Source: Streptococcus lutetiensis (GTDB lineage Bacteria > Bacillota > Bacilli > Lactobacillales > Streptococcaceae). From it: a stretch of DNA of 64,000 nucleotides. The DNA lies in the NCBI RefSeq assembly GCF_900475675.1, contig NZ_LS483403.1, forward strand, positions 1,729,522 through 1,793,521, read 5' to 3'. Below the pieces are notes generated by a model. It was not told the DNA's origin. It worked only from the letters and a program-made list of their open reading frames with translations, and ran no database searches. Numbering within the stretch: position 1 is the stretch's first letter; every line of letters begins with the position of its first letter. Positions 38,688 through 49,186 of this stretch are shown here, piece by piece. Made by a program: the position numbers and the translations under genes.

Positions 38688-40443
38688 CTTTAAAATAAAA
38701 CCACACAACGATTTCAGTCTTGAAAACAATCAAGATGATAAAATCACTGTGTGGTTTTTGAGTGTTTAACGTTCTTAAGGATAGATTCTTAGCCAATTTT
38801 GTTAGATTCATACTCATGAAGAGAAATCCAATCTCTGAACAGCTTGTCTCCCTCTAACGTGGACTCTGCGAACGCAAAAAAACACTCTTCAATCTACCAA
38901 AAACGGGTTTGACATCGGTTTTCCGTTTGGCGTAGACACGAGAGCCTTCTTCGCTATTCAATTTTTCCTTTATGAGTTCTTTAAAGTAATTCCAAGTTGG
39001 ATTGTAATAAATGTGTTTCTGATTGCCACCTTCTGTTTTGGTAAGTTCTTCTAACTCTGGTGTGTCTTGTATTTTTATCTGCCTCATAGATTTTAAAATC
39101 ACGTTTAAAGCCATACTTATCACATCGACGAGCGTAGCTCTTAAAAGAATAAATCACTCCGTCTGGTTTCATAAACTGGTCGGTTTCTTCAAGATAATCC
39201 CAATTACAGGAATTATTAGGACTTTTCTTATATTTCCTCGTTAATTCTTTTTGATACATGCCATAAGGGATTAGAGGTGTTTTTCCAGCTCATCCATGAT
39301 AAAAACATAGTTTTCTTCACTTCTATAACCTGTATCGGCTACAATATGTTGGAATAAGTCCAGAGTTTGGATAGAGTTTAGGAATGGCTTTAGAGTTCTA
39401 GTATCTGTTGGGTTTGGAAAAATGTTATAGGTAAGCACATATTGACCATTAGTGGCAGCTTGTACATTGTAGCTAGGTTTGAGCTGACCGTTCATCATAT
39501 GATCTTCTTTCATTCGTATAAAGGTAGCATCATGGTCTGTTTTAGAGAAGGAGTTGCGTTCCTTAAGAATTTCTCTATTCTTCTCATAGCGCTGTTTACG
39601 AGGAAGGTAATCTTTCTTCAATTGATTACGGAGTTTCTTGATACGACGTCTCTTCTGTTTGTTAGTGGAGCCTCCTTTGATAACTTTGGGTTCTTCAGAA
39701 AGAGCTTTTTCAACTGCCGCCAAGGTCTGCTCTGTATCTTCTAAAAGGTGTACTAACCCTTCACTAGTTTCGCATTCTTCTTTGGAGAGAGCTAAATCTA
39801 CCCCTTCTTGAACAAGGATGTCATAAAGTTCAGCGGTCTTCCCATTCAATGCTTCTTCGTACTTATTAACTGCTTTTTTCTAAGTAAACGAATAGAGATT
39901 GGCATCAGCTTCTAACTTGGTGCCGTCGACAAACAATCATGCCATTCTCACGCATGAGCAGGGTGAAATAAATAAAGTCAGTCTTAATCAAGCTATTAGC
40001 ATGCTTACTAGAACGGAAATTATTAATGGTCTTATAACTCACATAGGTGTCCTGGCTTAACCATTTCATTGGAATCACTTCATCATTCATCTGAACCATT
40101 TTGCGACCCGAAAAGACCTGACGAGCATAAGCACAAAGCATCATTTTTAAAAGTATAGCGGGATGAAAAGTGGGACGACCCGTATGAGATTTTTCTTCCA
40201 GTAACACATGATTAGGAATACTATCCACAAAAAGACTAATGAATCTAGCTTCATAATTCATGGGAATGTCGCAAGCAAGATTTAGTTCTAAACTTAACTG
40301 ATTTGTGTTATACTCTTTATACATAGTCATGGATTTCTAGTTGTTTTTTATTATTATAAACCATGACATAGGAAAACGAGTAGATCCAACTGCGGAAATA
40401 CTCGTTTTTTTTTGTACTCTGAAGCTAGTTTTTGCCCAGCCTC
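38669..40443 (-). mobile_element. IS1182-family insertion sequence (decayed)
   Basis: 1775 bases with 22-bp imperfect inverted repeats (38669-38690, GAGGTTGGGCAAAAACTAGC; 40422-40443). Flanks are A6 at left and T6 at right, so it sits in a palindrome-like site, probably a terminator. The transposase gene is broken. Confidence 0.85.
38785..40330 (-). pseudogene. IS1182-family transposase, multiply frameshifted
   Basis: Fragments in different frames cover one protein: MYKEYNTNQLSLELNLACDIP to VYSKTINNFRSSKHAN-like sequence (40330-39905), [12 protein letters not shown] to [10 protein letters not shown] (39849-39271), then CNWDYLEETDQFMKPDGVIYS (39259-38981) and VKPVFGRLKSVF (about 38880). At least three shifts. 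No activity is expected. Confidence 0.85.
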
Positions 40444-40510
40444 TTTTTTGCTTGGATACAGTAGAAAACAGTAGGAATACAGTAAACAGGCTAGCGGTTA
40501 AAGCATTCGA

Positions 40511-40790
40511 AAATACCTCATTGATTTTTAATGGGGCTTGGTATCGTTCGTGTTCTACAACGCCGCCCTCTTCCGTACGAAAAATTCCCTTTTTGAATTT
40601 TTTAGAACGTCCTAGAACCCGCCTAAAAGCCCGTGTATGGCGGTAAAGGTATTTCATATGTAATTCATTCAAACTTATTTAAAATGACCCCGCCCCTATC
40701 TCGTACCAAGGAAAGCTACCACAAGGCGTTAGCTTGTATCACGCGCTTTTTTTCAGATTTTTAAAAGGAAGTTTAAATAAGGTTCTGTAG
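40511..40790 (+). repeat. Long diverged direct repeat A, copy 2
   Basis: Repeats the blocks of 32910-33185 in the same order (ATGGGGCTTGGTATCGTTCG, then CTATCTCGTACCAAGGAAAG). No gene is supported from 40444 to 41001; this is the right end of the integrated element. Confidence 0.7.
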
Positions 40791-40860
40791 TGGGAATGGG
40801 AGCGCTCCCACGATCATTTTCATTATATCATAAAAGCACCCGTTAAGGTGCTTTTATCCT

Positions 40861-40882
40861 GCCTGCTGAACTCGTAAAATTT
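40861..40882. repeat. 22-bp repeat C, copy 2
   Basis: Same 22 bases as 34214-34235. Just before it CCTGCCTGCTG is the inverse of CAGCAGGCAGG in repeat B at 29094-29104, near the other end of the element. Confidence 0.65.
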
Positions 40883-41001
40883 TAATGTGTTTTAATGTAA
40901 CTAATACATTAAATTAGTGATTTTATATGTTTACGTATTTTAACAACAATAGCGATAAACGTTGATACAACAAGCTTTATTTATATTAGTGATTTTGTAT
41001 A

Positions 41002-41796
41002 TTAGTTCGAAAACAAAAATAAGAGAATTCCTAAAATTATGACAAGCAAAATGGTCACCGAATCTTTGATTTTCCATTGTAAAATTCGGTATTTTGTACG
41101 CCCATCTCCGCCTTGATAGCCACGTGCTTCCATGGCAAGAGCTAAAGCATCTGCACGTTTAAAACTTGAAGCAAAGAGCGGAATAAGGATTGGAATGATT
41201 GATTTAACCTTTTGAATGAGATTTCCTTCACCAAAATCAACCCCACGTGCTCGCTGAGCTTTCATAATACGTGTCGTATCATCCATCAATGTTGGGACAA
41301 AACGTAAGCTCAAAGACAGCATTAAGCCAATTTCGTGAGCAGGAACCTTAAAACGAACAAATGGCTTCAACAATGATTCCACAGCATCAGCAAGACTTAA
41401 AGGCGTTGTCGTCAAGGTTAATAGCGTTGAAAAGAAAATAATCAAAACAAAACGCATGAAAATTAATATTGCTTGATTAAACCCATAGCTAGTAATTTTC
41501 AAAATACCAAATTGGAAATAGGTCTCACCACCGTGTGTAAAGAACATTTGAAACAGGGTCGTGAATAAAATAATTCCAATCATTGGACGAACTCCCTTTA
41601 AGAAGAAGCTAAGTTTAATCTTCGATAGGAAGACAACCCCTAAAGTAAAAGCAATCATCAATAGATTGGTCACAAGGTTATTCGCCCAGAAAACAATGAT
41701 AATGTATAAAATCATTGAAAGAAGTTTACTACGAGGATCTAAACGGTGAATTAACGAATCTCCAGGTACATAACGACCAAGTATTAATTTATCCAT
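41002..41796 (-). CDS. ecfT: ECF transporter transmembrane protein EcfT, C-terminus replaced
   Basis: A 264-residue protein with about five to six membrane helices and the two cytoplasmic coupling motifs ending in Ala-Arg-Gly ([14 protein letters not shown] and [13 protein letters not shown]). It joins the two ATPases EcfA1/EcfA2 with vitamin-binding S components. It overlaps ecfA2 by 8 bases. The integrated element lies in its 3' end: the last residues LFSN come from the element, while the old end seems to be FYLKES beyond attL. The change is small and after the last helix, so function is probably kept. Confidence 0.95.
   Translation of the reverse strand: MDKLILGRYVPGDSLIHRLDPRSKLLSMILYIIIVFWANNLVTNLLMIAFTLGVVFLSKIKLSFFLKGVRPMIGIILFTTLFQMFFTHGGETYFQFGILKITSYGFNQAILIFMRFVLIIFFSTLLTLTTTPLSLADAVESLLKPFVRFKVPAHEIGLMLSLSLRFVPTLMDDTTRIMKAQRARGVDFGEGNLIQKVKSIIPILIPLFASSFKRADALALAMEARGYQGGDGRTKYRILQWKIKDSVTILLVIILGILLFLFSN
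41016..41038. repeat. attR: 23-bp direct repeat inside ecfT
   Basis: Identical to 27807-27829. It encodes the last residues common to both versions (ILGILLF) of EcfT. Confidence 0.9.
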
Positions 41797-42631
41797 GTTT
41801 CACCACCTCTGCAAATTCATCTATAGTAATTGGTAAAGTTTCTAAATGTAAGCCGCGTTTAACAAGTTGTTGAGCAAATTTTGTAATTTTAGGAACACCA
41901 AGTTGTTTACTTTCAAGAAATGCAACATCTTGGAAGACTTCTTTAGGGTAGCCTGAGCGGACCAGTTTGCCACCTTCAAGAACATTAACATAATCAGCAT
42001 AATTGGCAACATCATCCATTAAATGAGTCACTAAAACAATTGTCATGCCATTTTGATGCAATTCTTTAAATAAAGTCATTAATTCACGGCGTCCCTTAGG
42101 GTCTAGGCCAGCAGTCGGTTCATCTAAAACCAAAATCTCTGGTTCCATAGCTAGAATCCCAGCAATAGCCACACGACGCATTTGACCACCAGATAGCTCA
42201 AAAGGATTCTTTTCAAAAAATTCTTCATGAATTCCTACCATAGCAAGTTTTTCACGTGCTAACTGTTCAGCTTCTCCTATAGAAACACCAAAATTTTGTG
42301 GTCCAAATGCCACATCTTTAAGAACTGTTTCTTCAAAAAGTTGGCTTTCAGGAAATTGAAAGACCAGTCCAACCTTTTTACGGACGGGTTTTATTTCCTT
42401 ATTTTTTGAGTTTGCCTTAATCTTAATATCATCAACAATGACAGCCCCTTCTGTAGGGATGTTAAGACCATTTAAAAGTTGCATAATTGTTGACTTACCT
42501 GACCCTGTATGACCGATAAAAGCCGTATATGAGCCTTCTTTTATAGTAAGATTAATGTCAAAAAGGGCACGCCCTTCAAAAGGTGTCCCCGCTTGATATG
42601 TGTAATTTACGCCTTCAAGAGTAATTCCCAT
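41789..42631 (-). CDS. ecfA2: ECF transporter ATPase EcfA2
   Basis: A 280-residue ABC ATPase. Walker [10 protein letters not shown] near residue 41, signature [11 protein letters not shown] and Walker [11 protein letters not shown] are present. It overlaps ecfA1 by 25 bases and ecfT by 8, as expected for one complex. With EcfA1 it powers uptake of vitamins and similar micronutrients by S components encoded elsewhere. Confidence 0.97.
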   Translation of the reverse strand: MGITLEGVNYTYQAGTPFEGRALFDINLTIKEGSYTAFIGHTGSGKSTIMQLLNGLNIPTEGAVIVDDIKIKANSKNKEIKPVRKKVGLVFQFPESQLFEETVLKDVAFGPQNFGVSIGEAEQLAREKLAMVGIHEEFFEKNPFELSGGQMRRVAIAGILAMEPEILVLDEPTAGLDPKGRRELMTLFKELHQNGMTIVLVTHLMDDVANYADYVNVLEGGKLVRSGYPKEVFQDVAFLESKQLGVPKITKFAQQLVKRGLHLETLPITIDEFAEVVKHG

Positions 42632-43446
42632 AACTGATCTTCTAATTCCTTTTCCGTAAGATAATTCTCTGTAAATTCAAACCCTTTGTCTTTTAAAGTA
42701 GAGATAAGATTGGCTGAAAAAGGAATATCCAATCCCAAAGTCAATAATTCTTCTCCTCTAGCAAAAAGTTCGCGTGGGGTTGAGCTTGACTCAACTTTTC
42801 CTTTTTTCATGACTAAGACACGATCACTAAGCGCAACCTCATCCAAGTCATGCGTGATAGACACAACGGTCATATTATATTGATCACGAATCTCTTTGAT
42901 TGTTTGAATTAATTCTAAGCGTCCTTCTGGATCAAGCATACTAGTCGCTTCATCCAAAATAATAATATTAGGTCGCATGGCAATGGCACCTGCAATAGCC
43001 ACACGTTGTTTTTGTCCCCCTGACAAGTGAGCTGGTTCACGGTCTGCAAAAGCTGACATGCCAACTAATTCAAGGACTTCTTTGACACGTGCTTGCATCT
43101 CTTCTAATGGAATTCCCTTGTTTTCTAACCCAAATGCGACATCGTCTTCAACTGTCGCACCAACAAATTGGTTATCTGGATTTTGAAAAACCATTCCAAT
43201 TTTATGACGAATGTTCCACACGTTTTCTTCAGTTAACAGTTCCCCTTCAACAAAGATTTGACCTGATTCAGCAGCTAAAAGCCCATCAATTAAGCGAACT
43301 GTAGTTGATTTTCCTGAACCATTATGGCCAATAATGGATAACCATTCTCCCTGTTTCACGTGAAACGATAAATCATCTAAGGTGTAATGTTCTTGATGAT
43401 CAGTATATTTGAATTTTAAATGTTTGACGTCAATACTATTTGTCAT
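42607..43446 (-). CDS. ecfA1: ECF transporter ATPase EcfA1
   Basis: A 279-residue ABC ATPase with Walker [10 protein letters not shown], signature [12 protein letters not shown] and Walker [13 protein letters not shown]. The Q-loop FQNPDNQFV is typical for EcfA1. It overlaps the pgsA stop codon by 4 bases (ATGA), so translation is coupled. Confidence 0.97.
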   Translation of the reverse strand: MTNSIDVKHLKFKYTDHQEHYTLDDLSFHVKQGEWLSIIGHNGSGKSTTVRLIDGLLAAESGQIFVEGELLTEENVWNIRHKIGMVFQNPDNQFVGATVEDDVAFGLENKGIPLEEMQARVKEVLELVGMSAFADREPAHLSGGQKQRVAIAGAIAMRPNIIILDEATSMLDPEGRLELIQTIKEIRDQYNMTVVSITHDLDEVALSDRVLVMKKGKVESSSTPRELFARGEELLTLGLDIPFSANLISTLKDKGFEFTENYLTEKELEDQLWELLLKA

Positions 43447-43997
43447 TTAAATGTATCCTTAAAGAGGAATCCTGCCCCTTTGAAATAATCATATCCTGAG
43501 TAAATTGTGAAAATCAAAGCGACATAAAGCAAAAGTGTTCCAATCATTGAAAAATGCAAAAGTAAGAAAATAATTGAAAACATTTGAGTAAATGTTTTGA
43601 TTTTACCAGGCATAGCAGCTGCTAAAACTGTTCCACCATTTTCAACAAGTAGTAAACGAAGACCAGTTACTGCTAACTCACGACAAATAATAATCGCAGC
43701 AATCCACGCAGGAACCATTCCCAATTCAACTAACATAATAAATGCTGTCATCACCAACATTTTATCAGCCAATGGATCAGCAAATTTACCAAAGTTTGTA
43801 ACAACTTTCCATTTTCTTGCAAGGTATCCATCTAAATAGTCTGTAATACTTGCTAGCGCAAAAACAACTGCTGCAACAGCATGTCCAGCCACGCTATTCC
43901 AAATACAAAGAATCAAGATAAATACTGGAATCAAAATAATACGACCTAATGTTAACAAATTAGGAATGTTTTCTTTTTTTGTAAAATCGATTTTCAT
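43443..43997 (-). CDS. pgsA: CDP-diacylglycerol-glycerol-3-phosphate phosphatidyltransferase
   Basis: A 184-residue membrane enzyme. The CDP-alcohol motif D-x2-D-G-x2-A-R-x8-G-x3-D-x3-D is seen in TDYLDGYLARKWKVVTNFGKFADPLADK. It makes phosphatidylglycerol phosphate, an essential step. Four to five helices. It lies 12 bases after rodZ and overlaps ecfA1. The place between rodZ and ecfA1 is conserved in streptococci. Confidence 0.97.
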   Translation of the reverse strand: MKIDFTKKENIPNLLTLGRIILIPVFILILCIWNSVAGHAVAAVVFALASITDYLDGYLARKWKVVTNFGKFADPLADKMLVMTAFIMLVELGMVPAWIAAIIICRELAVTGLRLLLVENGGTVLAAAMPGKIKTFTQMFSIIFLLLHFSMIGTLLLYVALIFTIYSGYDYFKGAGFLFKDTFK

Positions 43998-44009
43998 TTT
44001 CCTACCTTA

Positions 44010-44954
44010 TTATTGAATATTAATTGTAATGTAACTTAATGTTGTGCTTGTCAAAGCTGATGTATCTACTGCTTGACCATTGATTGAAACGTTAACGCCT
44101 GCAGTGACCCCTAGTGTAATCACAGATGTTTTTGTACCTGCAGGAAGTGTTGCTGAATAACTTGAAACTCCTGTTGAAGAAAGAAGTGTTCCAGCATCGC
44201 CAGCTTCTGAATTACTTACAGAAACCCAACTGCTATCAGCACCAGCTAAGCTGATGTCAACTGTCAAACTATCTGTAACATTTGATAGATTAACCGTTAA
44301 ATTGCTTCCGCCTCCTTCAGTTTCCATCTTCAATGATTTTTCTTCAGATGAAGAAGATTCACTGGTTGATGAACTTTCTGGAGTTGATGAGCTACTTGAT
44401 GATGAACTGTGAACAACAGAGTAGCTTGGTTTTGCTTGATTGCTATCACTTTGAAGCTGTGTCCAAGTGACAAATGAAACAAAAGCTAAAATTCCTAAAG
44501 CAACTAAGCAAAGCAGAATAATCGGAAGATAAGTTGCTGTTTTTTCTGAACTTTTATAACGACTTGAACGTGAACCAACACCAAAATCATCTGTCTGTTC
44601 AGTCTCAGGTTTAGGTTTAGAAACTGAAACTGGAGCTGTTTTAGCTACTTTTTTATGACTTGGTACGATTATAATTTTCTCATCCTCAGCAACTACTGGT
44701 GCTGTTTCAATACTTGATGCAAATACTTGTGCTCGATAGCGCTTTAATAGTTCTGCTGCATCTACATCTACCAATTCCGCATATTGTTGAAGATAAGTTT
44801 CAACTTCATCTTTAGGAATTAATTTAAATTTTTCTAACTCTAATGCTAAAAGATGTGGTGAAGGAATTGCTGTTTTTTCTTCAACATCTTCTAGTGTCAA
44901 GTTTTTGGCAACTCGACCTTTTCTTAAGATTTCACCAATCGTTTCTTCTCTCAT
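44010..44954 (-). CDS. rodZ: RodZ-like helix-turn-helix membrane protein
   Basis: A 314-residue protein. The N-terminal HTH_25 domain (IGEILRKGRVAKNLTLEDVEEKTAIPSPHL, about 5-75), a basic linker, one helix (about 146-168), a Ser-rich stretch (about 180-205), and an extracellular beta domain follow. RodZ helps position the cell-wall elongation or division machinery. The length fits streptococcal homologues. It sits 65 bases after yfmH. Confidence 0.9.
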   Translation of the reverse strand: MREETIGEILRKGRVAKNLTLEDVEEKTAIPSPHLLALELEKFKLIPKDEVETYLQQYAELVDVDAAELLKRYRAQVFASSIETAPVVAEDEKIIIVPSHKKVAKTAPVSVSKPKPETEQTDDFGVGSRSSRYKSSEKTATYLPIILLCLVALGILAFVSFVTWTQLQSDSNQAKPSYSVVHSSSSSSSSTPESSSTSESSSSEEKSLKMETEGGGSNLTVNLSNVTDSLTVDISLAGADSSWVSVSNSEAGDAGTLLSSTGVSSYSATLPAGTKTSVITLGVTAGVNVSINGQAVDTSALTSTTLSYITINIQ

Positions 44955-45019
44955 ACAAGGTTTCCTTTAATAAAATATAGTCAGATTTATTATAGCAAAT
45001 TTTAACAAGTATTTCGATT

Positions 45020-46309
45020 TTATTTTGGAAGGATTGTGAATTCTGTCGCGTCTGATTGACTTAAGAAATCATTTGCTCTTTTAAGAACTTCTTTAAAACT
45101 TAAAGTCTTTAATAATTTAGGAACTGCTAAATAAGTTTCCTCATCAGCAAGATGATTGATAAATTGCGCCGAAAGGTTATCAATTGAATCTAGACTCTTG
45201 AAAAAGTCTCCATACAATTCTTTTTTAACAATTTCAAAATGTTCTTCTGACAAATCCTCCAAATCACTAGACATTGCTACTTTGCTTAAATATTGTCGCA
45301 AATTTGTTGCCATAGCAATCGGCACTGACGTATCTAGAGAAATAATCAAAAATTGGAAATTTTGATAAACTTCAATCTCAAAATCAAATGAGTCATCAAT
45401 CTGACCATTTTCATAAAGTTCTTGATAACATCTTGAGGTCCAACCCAAAATCATTGCAAAAAATAACCTCAAAGCTAATTCTTGACGTAAAGTAGATTCC
45501 CCTTCTGGTAAAATAGGACCTCTTAAGCCAATAGCTAATTTAGGTTGTGTCACTTCCATTTGAACAGATGCCTTCGGCACAACAGATTCGTAATCCAATT
45601 CTTGTCGCTCAAGATGATGAGCTGCCTTATTTTTTTCTTTTTGACTTTCTTGAATTTGCTTAAAGATGTCCTCCTTATCAAAATTACCAACGACTAAAAG
45701 TGTCATCTCCTGCGGAGAATAAAAGACATCATGGTTTTCTTTCAAATCCACTACTGAAATGTTAGCAATACTTTCTTGAGTTCCAGCAATATCTTGAGCA
45801 AGAGCCGTTTGAGGATATAAATTTTCAAGAATTCCTTGATAAAGTCGATAATCCGCATCGTCTTGATACATGTCAATCTCTTGACTGATAATCGATTTTT
45901 CTCGCTCAATTGACTCATCTGTAAAAGCAGTATCTGCCACAAAATGCTGCAACAAGTCTAAGTTTTCATTTAAATGATCTATCGTTGAAAAATAGAAACA
46001 TGTTTTATCAAAGGTTGTAAAGGCATTACTGTTGGCACCGGCGTTTGTAAATAGCTCAGAAACATCTTGCCCATCTTCTAATTCAAACAACTTATGTTCT
46101 AGAAAGTGAGCAATCCCATTCTCATAGCATTTTTCACTTTTATCTAGTGTAAACTTATTGTCAAGGGAACCAAAATTAACAACCAACATGCCACAAGACT
46201 CTTGAAAATCAGTCTTAGGAATCAAAAAAACTTTCAATCCATTTTCCAGTACAGCAGTATATAAAGTTTCACCAAGTTCAGGGAAAACTTTTTCAACTAA
46301 TTTCGTCAC
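45020..46309 (-). CDS. yfmH: M16-family zinc peptidase (YfmH type)
   Basis: A 429-residue protein. The inverse zinc motif HFLEH (near residue 69) and downstream Glu (about 145-150, SIISQEIDMY) show an active M16 fold. The partner gene yfmF directly upstream lacks the motif, as usual for the active/inactive pair. Their stop and start are adjacent (GTG start at 46309). Function in peptide processing is likely but not defined. Confidence 0.9.
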   Translation of the reverse strand: MTKLVEKVFPELGETLYTAVLENGLKVFLIPKTDFQESCGMLVVNFGSLDNKFTLDKSEKCYENGIAHFLEHKLFELEDGQDVSELFTNAGANSNAFTTFDKTCFYFSTIDHLNENLDLLQHFVADTAFTDESIEREKSIISQEIDMYQDDADYRLYQGILENLYPQTALAQDIAGTQESIANISVVDLKENHDVFYSPQEMTLLVVGNFDKEDIFKQIQESQKEKNKAAHHLERQELDYESVVPKASVQMEVTQPKLAIGLRGPILPEGESTLRQELALRLFFAMILGWTSRCYQELYENGQIDDSFDFEIEVYQNFQFLIISLDTSVPIAMATNLRQYLSKVAMSSDLEDLSEEHFEIVKKELYGDFFKSLDSIDNLSAQFINHLADEETYLAVPKLLKTLSFKEVLKRANDFLSQSDATEFTILPK

Positions 46310-47554
46310 TTACTTTCCCTCCAAAAAATACAGTGCTTGCAGTTTAATATTTTTAGTTAGTTGCATCACATCAGCTTTATTAACCTTGTCAATGTTGTCA
46401 ATCATATCGTCAACGCTGTAATGATTCTTCAAATATTGACCATTGTAACTACGTTCAATCAATACTTTTGGAGAGTCTCCTGCCAATTTTAAATTAACTT
46501 GCAGCATTTTCTTCGTTTGTTTAAGGAGTGCTTCTGAAAAGCGACCTGTCCTAATCGTTGAAAATTGTCTATTAATTAATTGCATCGCTCGATTGCGATT
46601 CTTCTTATCAATACCAGCGTAAACATTCAGTAAACCTGTAAAGATATCAAAATGACTTCCAATAGTATAAGCAAGTCCTTCTTTCTCACGAATCTCTGTA
46701 AATAAGCAAGAATGAGCAAAACCTCCAAACAAGCCATTAAAGACAAGAAGTGTAAAGTAATCCTTGTCACCATATCTAGTTGGAAAAGAATAACCTAACT
46801 GCAAAACAGATTGATTAACTTCTCTGACTTCTAATTTTTCTTGAACAATGTTGCTAAATTCTTGTTGGTAGTCAAATACTAAATCTTTTTGACGGTCTTC
46901 AAAAGGAAATCGATTGAATAATTGTAACATGCGATAATCATCAAACTCCCCTAATAAAAAGATATCCAAACGATCTTCACGAAGCATCTTTTGAAATTCT
47001 TGAAAAGCTGTGTAAGAATTTTCAACAACTGCTAATTCAGCTGTTCCATATTTTGATGTTTGAGAAGCTGGGTTCGTAAAGAAAAGTTTTTTAAGACCTA
47101 GCTCACTACTATAAAAACTATCATCCTTATCAGCTTTTAAATAATTAATTAAATTTGCTTGCTCAAGCTCAAATAATTTAGACTGATATTGCTCAACTGT
47201 TACAAGAGGTGAGAAAAGAACTTGATATAAAAATTCAATCACTTCTTCTAAAAGATTTTCCTTAGCCATTGTATATCGATTTTTCATAAATGATAATTCA
47301 ATATCAATAATGTGAACTAGTCCCTTCGTTGACACTTTAGTTGATAAAGTGGCTCCGTATAAGCTTGCCAAGCGTTCTCTAAAGCGCTGAGCAGTTGGGT
47401 ATTCGGCGTTAGCAGTTGCCAAAATTTGAGCCACTAAAACACGTCTCGCAACCGTTTTTTGATTAAAATCCCCAGAAAACCGAAAGGTAATGTGGTTCAT
47501 TTTGAATTTTTCATTTTTGATTAGATGTAATTCAACACCATCAACTATTTTCAT
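46310..47554 (-). CDS. yfmF: M16-family peptidase-like protein (YfmF type, no zinc motif)
   Basis: A 414-residue M16 fold protein without HxxEH; the corresponding region reads RRVLVAQILATANAEYPTAQ. It presumably pairs with the active YfmH. It is the first gene of the leftward run yfmF-yfmH-rodZ-pgsA-ecfA1-ecfA2-ecfT. Divergent yaaA starts 87 bases away. Confidence 0.9.
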   Translation of the reverse strand: MKIVDGVELHLIKNEKFKMNHITFRFSGDFNQKTVARRVLVAQILATANAEYPTAQRFRERLASLYGATLSTKVSTKGLVHIIDIELSFMKNRYTMAKENLLEEVIEFLYQVLFSPLVTVEQYQSKLFELEQANLINYLKADKDDSFYSSELGLKKLFFTNPASQTSKYGTAELAVVENSYTAFQEFQKMLREDRLDIFLLGEFDDYRMLQLFNRFPFEDRQKDLVFDYQQEFSNIVQEKLEVREVNQSVLQLGYSFPTRYGDKDYFTLLVFNGLFGGFAHSCLFTEIREKEGLAYTIGSHFDIFTGLLNVYAGIDKKNRNRAMQLINRQFSTIRTGRFSEALLKQTKKMLQVNLKLAGDSPKVLIERSYNGQYLKNHYSVDDMIDNIDKVNKADVMQLTKNIKLQALYFLEGK

Positions 47555-47604
47555 TACAAATTCCTTACTAATACACTTTATTAGCTAAAATTATACCACG
47601 TTTA

Positions 47605-47613
47605 TGTTATAAT
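47605..47613 (+). promoter_or_regulatory. Extended -10 of yaaA-recF
   Basis: TGTTATAAT, an extended -10, 27 bases before the ATG at 47641. The -35 region is poor. Confidence 0.55.
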
Positions 47614-47640
47614 TACTTGGATTACAAAATGGAGAAAACA

Positions 47641-48024
47641 ATGGAATACAAATTATTTGATGACTATATTACTTTACAAGCTTTATTAAAGGAACTGGGT
47701 ATTATCCAAAGTGGTGGTGCTATTAAAGGATACTTAGCAGAAACAACTGTCCTATTCAATGGTAAAGACGAAAAACGTCGTGGTAAAAAAATTCGTCTCG
47801 GTGATGTTGTAAGCATTCCAGAAGACGGCATCACTATCGATATTATCACGCCAACAGACGAAGAAAAGAAAGAACATCTTGAAGCCTTAGCTGAAAAAGC
47901 TCGTGTTGCTGCTATCGTTAAAGAATTAAACGCTAAAAATAAAAAAGATAAGAAACAAAATCAAGCGAAAAAACAAGCAAAGCCAACTAAAGAACACAAA
48001 CGCGTTCGCTTCCCAGGAACTTAA
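47641..48024 (+). CDS. yaaA: S4-domain protein YaaA
   Basis: A 127-residue protein. The N-terminal S4-like RNA-binding domain ([32 protein letters not shown]...) is followed by a Lys-rich tail ([21 protein letters not shown]). ATG 47641 follows GGAG and is preferred over the ATGs at 47617 and 47629. The gene sits 2 bases before recF, the normal partner in Firmicutes. The exact role is unknown. Confidence 0.93.
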   Translation: MEYKLFDDYITLQALLKELGIIQSGGAIKGYLAETTVLFNGKDEKRRGKKIRLGDVVSIPEDGITIDIITPTDEEKKEHLEALAEKARVAAIVKELNAKNKKDKKQNQAKKQAKPTKEHKRVRFPGT

Positions 48025-48026
48025 GC

Positions 48027-49121
48027 ATGTGGATTCAAAAAATAGCCTTAAAAAATTATCGTAATTATTTAACCAATGAGCTTGAATTTTTTCCCGGGCT
48101 AAATGTCTTTATCGGGAAAAACGCTCAAGGAAAAACAAATTTCTTAGAAGCTATTTATTTCTTATCTTTAACACGTAGCCACCGTACACGTTCCGACAAA
48201 GAGCTGATTCACTTTCAAGAAAAAGAACTTCGTGTCTCAGGTATTCTGCAACGCTCAAGTGGGACAGTTCCTTTGGAAATCAATCTATCAAGTAAAGGAC
48301 GAGTCACTAAAGTTAATCACCTCAAACAAGCTAAATTATCCGACTATATCGGAGTGATGACAGTCGTCTTATTTGCACCTGAAGATTTACAACTCATCAA
48401 AGGAGCTCCGAGTTTACGTCGTAAGTTTATTGATATTGATTTAGGTCAAATCAAACCTATCTACCTATCTGATTTGTCTAATTACAATCATGTCCTTAAA
48501 CAACGTAACACTTATCTGAAGACCGCTGAAAAAGTTGACATCAACTTTTTAGCAGTCCTTGATGAGCAATTAGCTGATTTTGGTAGTCGCGTAATGGAAC
48601 ATCGCTTAGATTTCGTCTCTAATCTCGAAAAAGAAGCCGACCGCTATCACTATGCCATCTCTAATGGCCTAGAACATTTGAAAATTCGCTATCTATCATC
48701 TGTGCCATTCCAAGAAAAAAGTGAAATCAAAGAATACTTCTTAAAAACATTGGAAAAGAATCGCAAACGTGATATCTTCAAAAAAAATACTGGTGCTGGA
48801 CCTCATCGTGATGATTTGGAATTTTTCATCAATGACATGCCTGCCAATTTTGGTAGCCAAGGACAACACCGTAGTTTGATTTTATCTCTTAAGATGGCTG
48901 AAATTGAACTCATTAAGAATGTCACTGGTGATTATCCAATTCTACTTCTTGACGATGTCATGAGTGAATTAGATAACTACCGACAAACAGAATTGTTAAA
49001 AATGATTATTGCTGAAAATGTTCAAACCTTTATCACAACGACAAGTCTTGAACACCTTTCTAAACTTCCAGAAGAGTTGAAAATTTTCACTGTTAATCAA
49101 GGAACTATTGAAGAAAACTAA
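48027..49121 (+). CDS. recF: DNA replication/repair protein RecF
   Basis: A 364-residue SMC-like ATPase. Walker [15 protein letters not shown] (near 34), Walker [13 protein letters not shown] and the signature [17 protein letters not shown] are present. With RecO/RecR it loads RecA at gaps. It is two bases after yaaA and likely co-translated. A strong terminator overlaps its stop codon. Confidence 0.97.
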   Translation: MWIQKIALKNYRNYLTNELEFFPGLNVFIGKNAQGKTNFLEAIYFLSLTRSHRTRSDKELIHFQEKELRVSGILQRSSGTVPLEINLSSKGRVTKVNHLKQAKLSDYIGVMTVVLFAPEDLQLIKGAPSLRRKFIDIDLGQIKPIYLSDLSNYNHVLKQRNTYLKTAEKVDINFLAVLDEQLADFGSRVMEHRLDFVSNLEKEADRYHYAISNGLEHLKIRYLSSVPFQEKSEIKEYFLKTLEKNRKRDIFKKNTGAGPHRDDLEFFINDMPANFGSQGQHRSLILSLKMAEIELIKNVTGDYPILLLDDVMSELDNYRQTELLKMIIAENVQTFITTTSLEHLSKLPEELKIFTVNQGTIEEN

Positions 49122-49147
49122 AAAAGCTGGCCTAAGCCAGCTTTTTT
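49122..49147 (+). terminator. Terminator after recF
   Basis: AAAAAGCTGGC/GCCAGCTTTTTT with a 4-base loop. It is symmetrical and may serve the converging sugar transporter. Beside it ATTGACAATGTTGTCAAT is a palindrome. Confidence 0.9.
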
Positions 49148-49186
49148 GTGTGTTTACAACTGAATTGACAATGTTGTCAATGATAA

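Larger units (their letters stand above)
27807..41038. mobile_element. 13.2-kb integrated element (phage satellite or prophage remnant) in the 3' end of ecfT
   Basis: It is bounded by 23-bp direct repeats and starts with a tyrosine integrase. Leftward genes are the integrase and a CI-like repressor; rightward ones are an antirepressor, a string of very small genes, a MerR-like HTH and an ArpU-like regulator. No capsid, tail, conjugation or lysis genes are seen, which fits a satellite such as a PICI or a decayed prophage. About 5.3 kb of the right half is made of four IS elements. It replaced the last residues of EcfT. Confidence 0.88.

Noticed and set aside
49152..49169. ATTGACAATGTTGTCAAT as an operator
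   Set aside because: It lies downstream of two converging genes, so control of a promoter is unlikely; probably chance or part of the terminator region.
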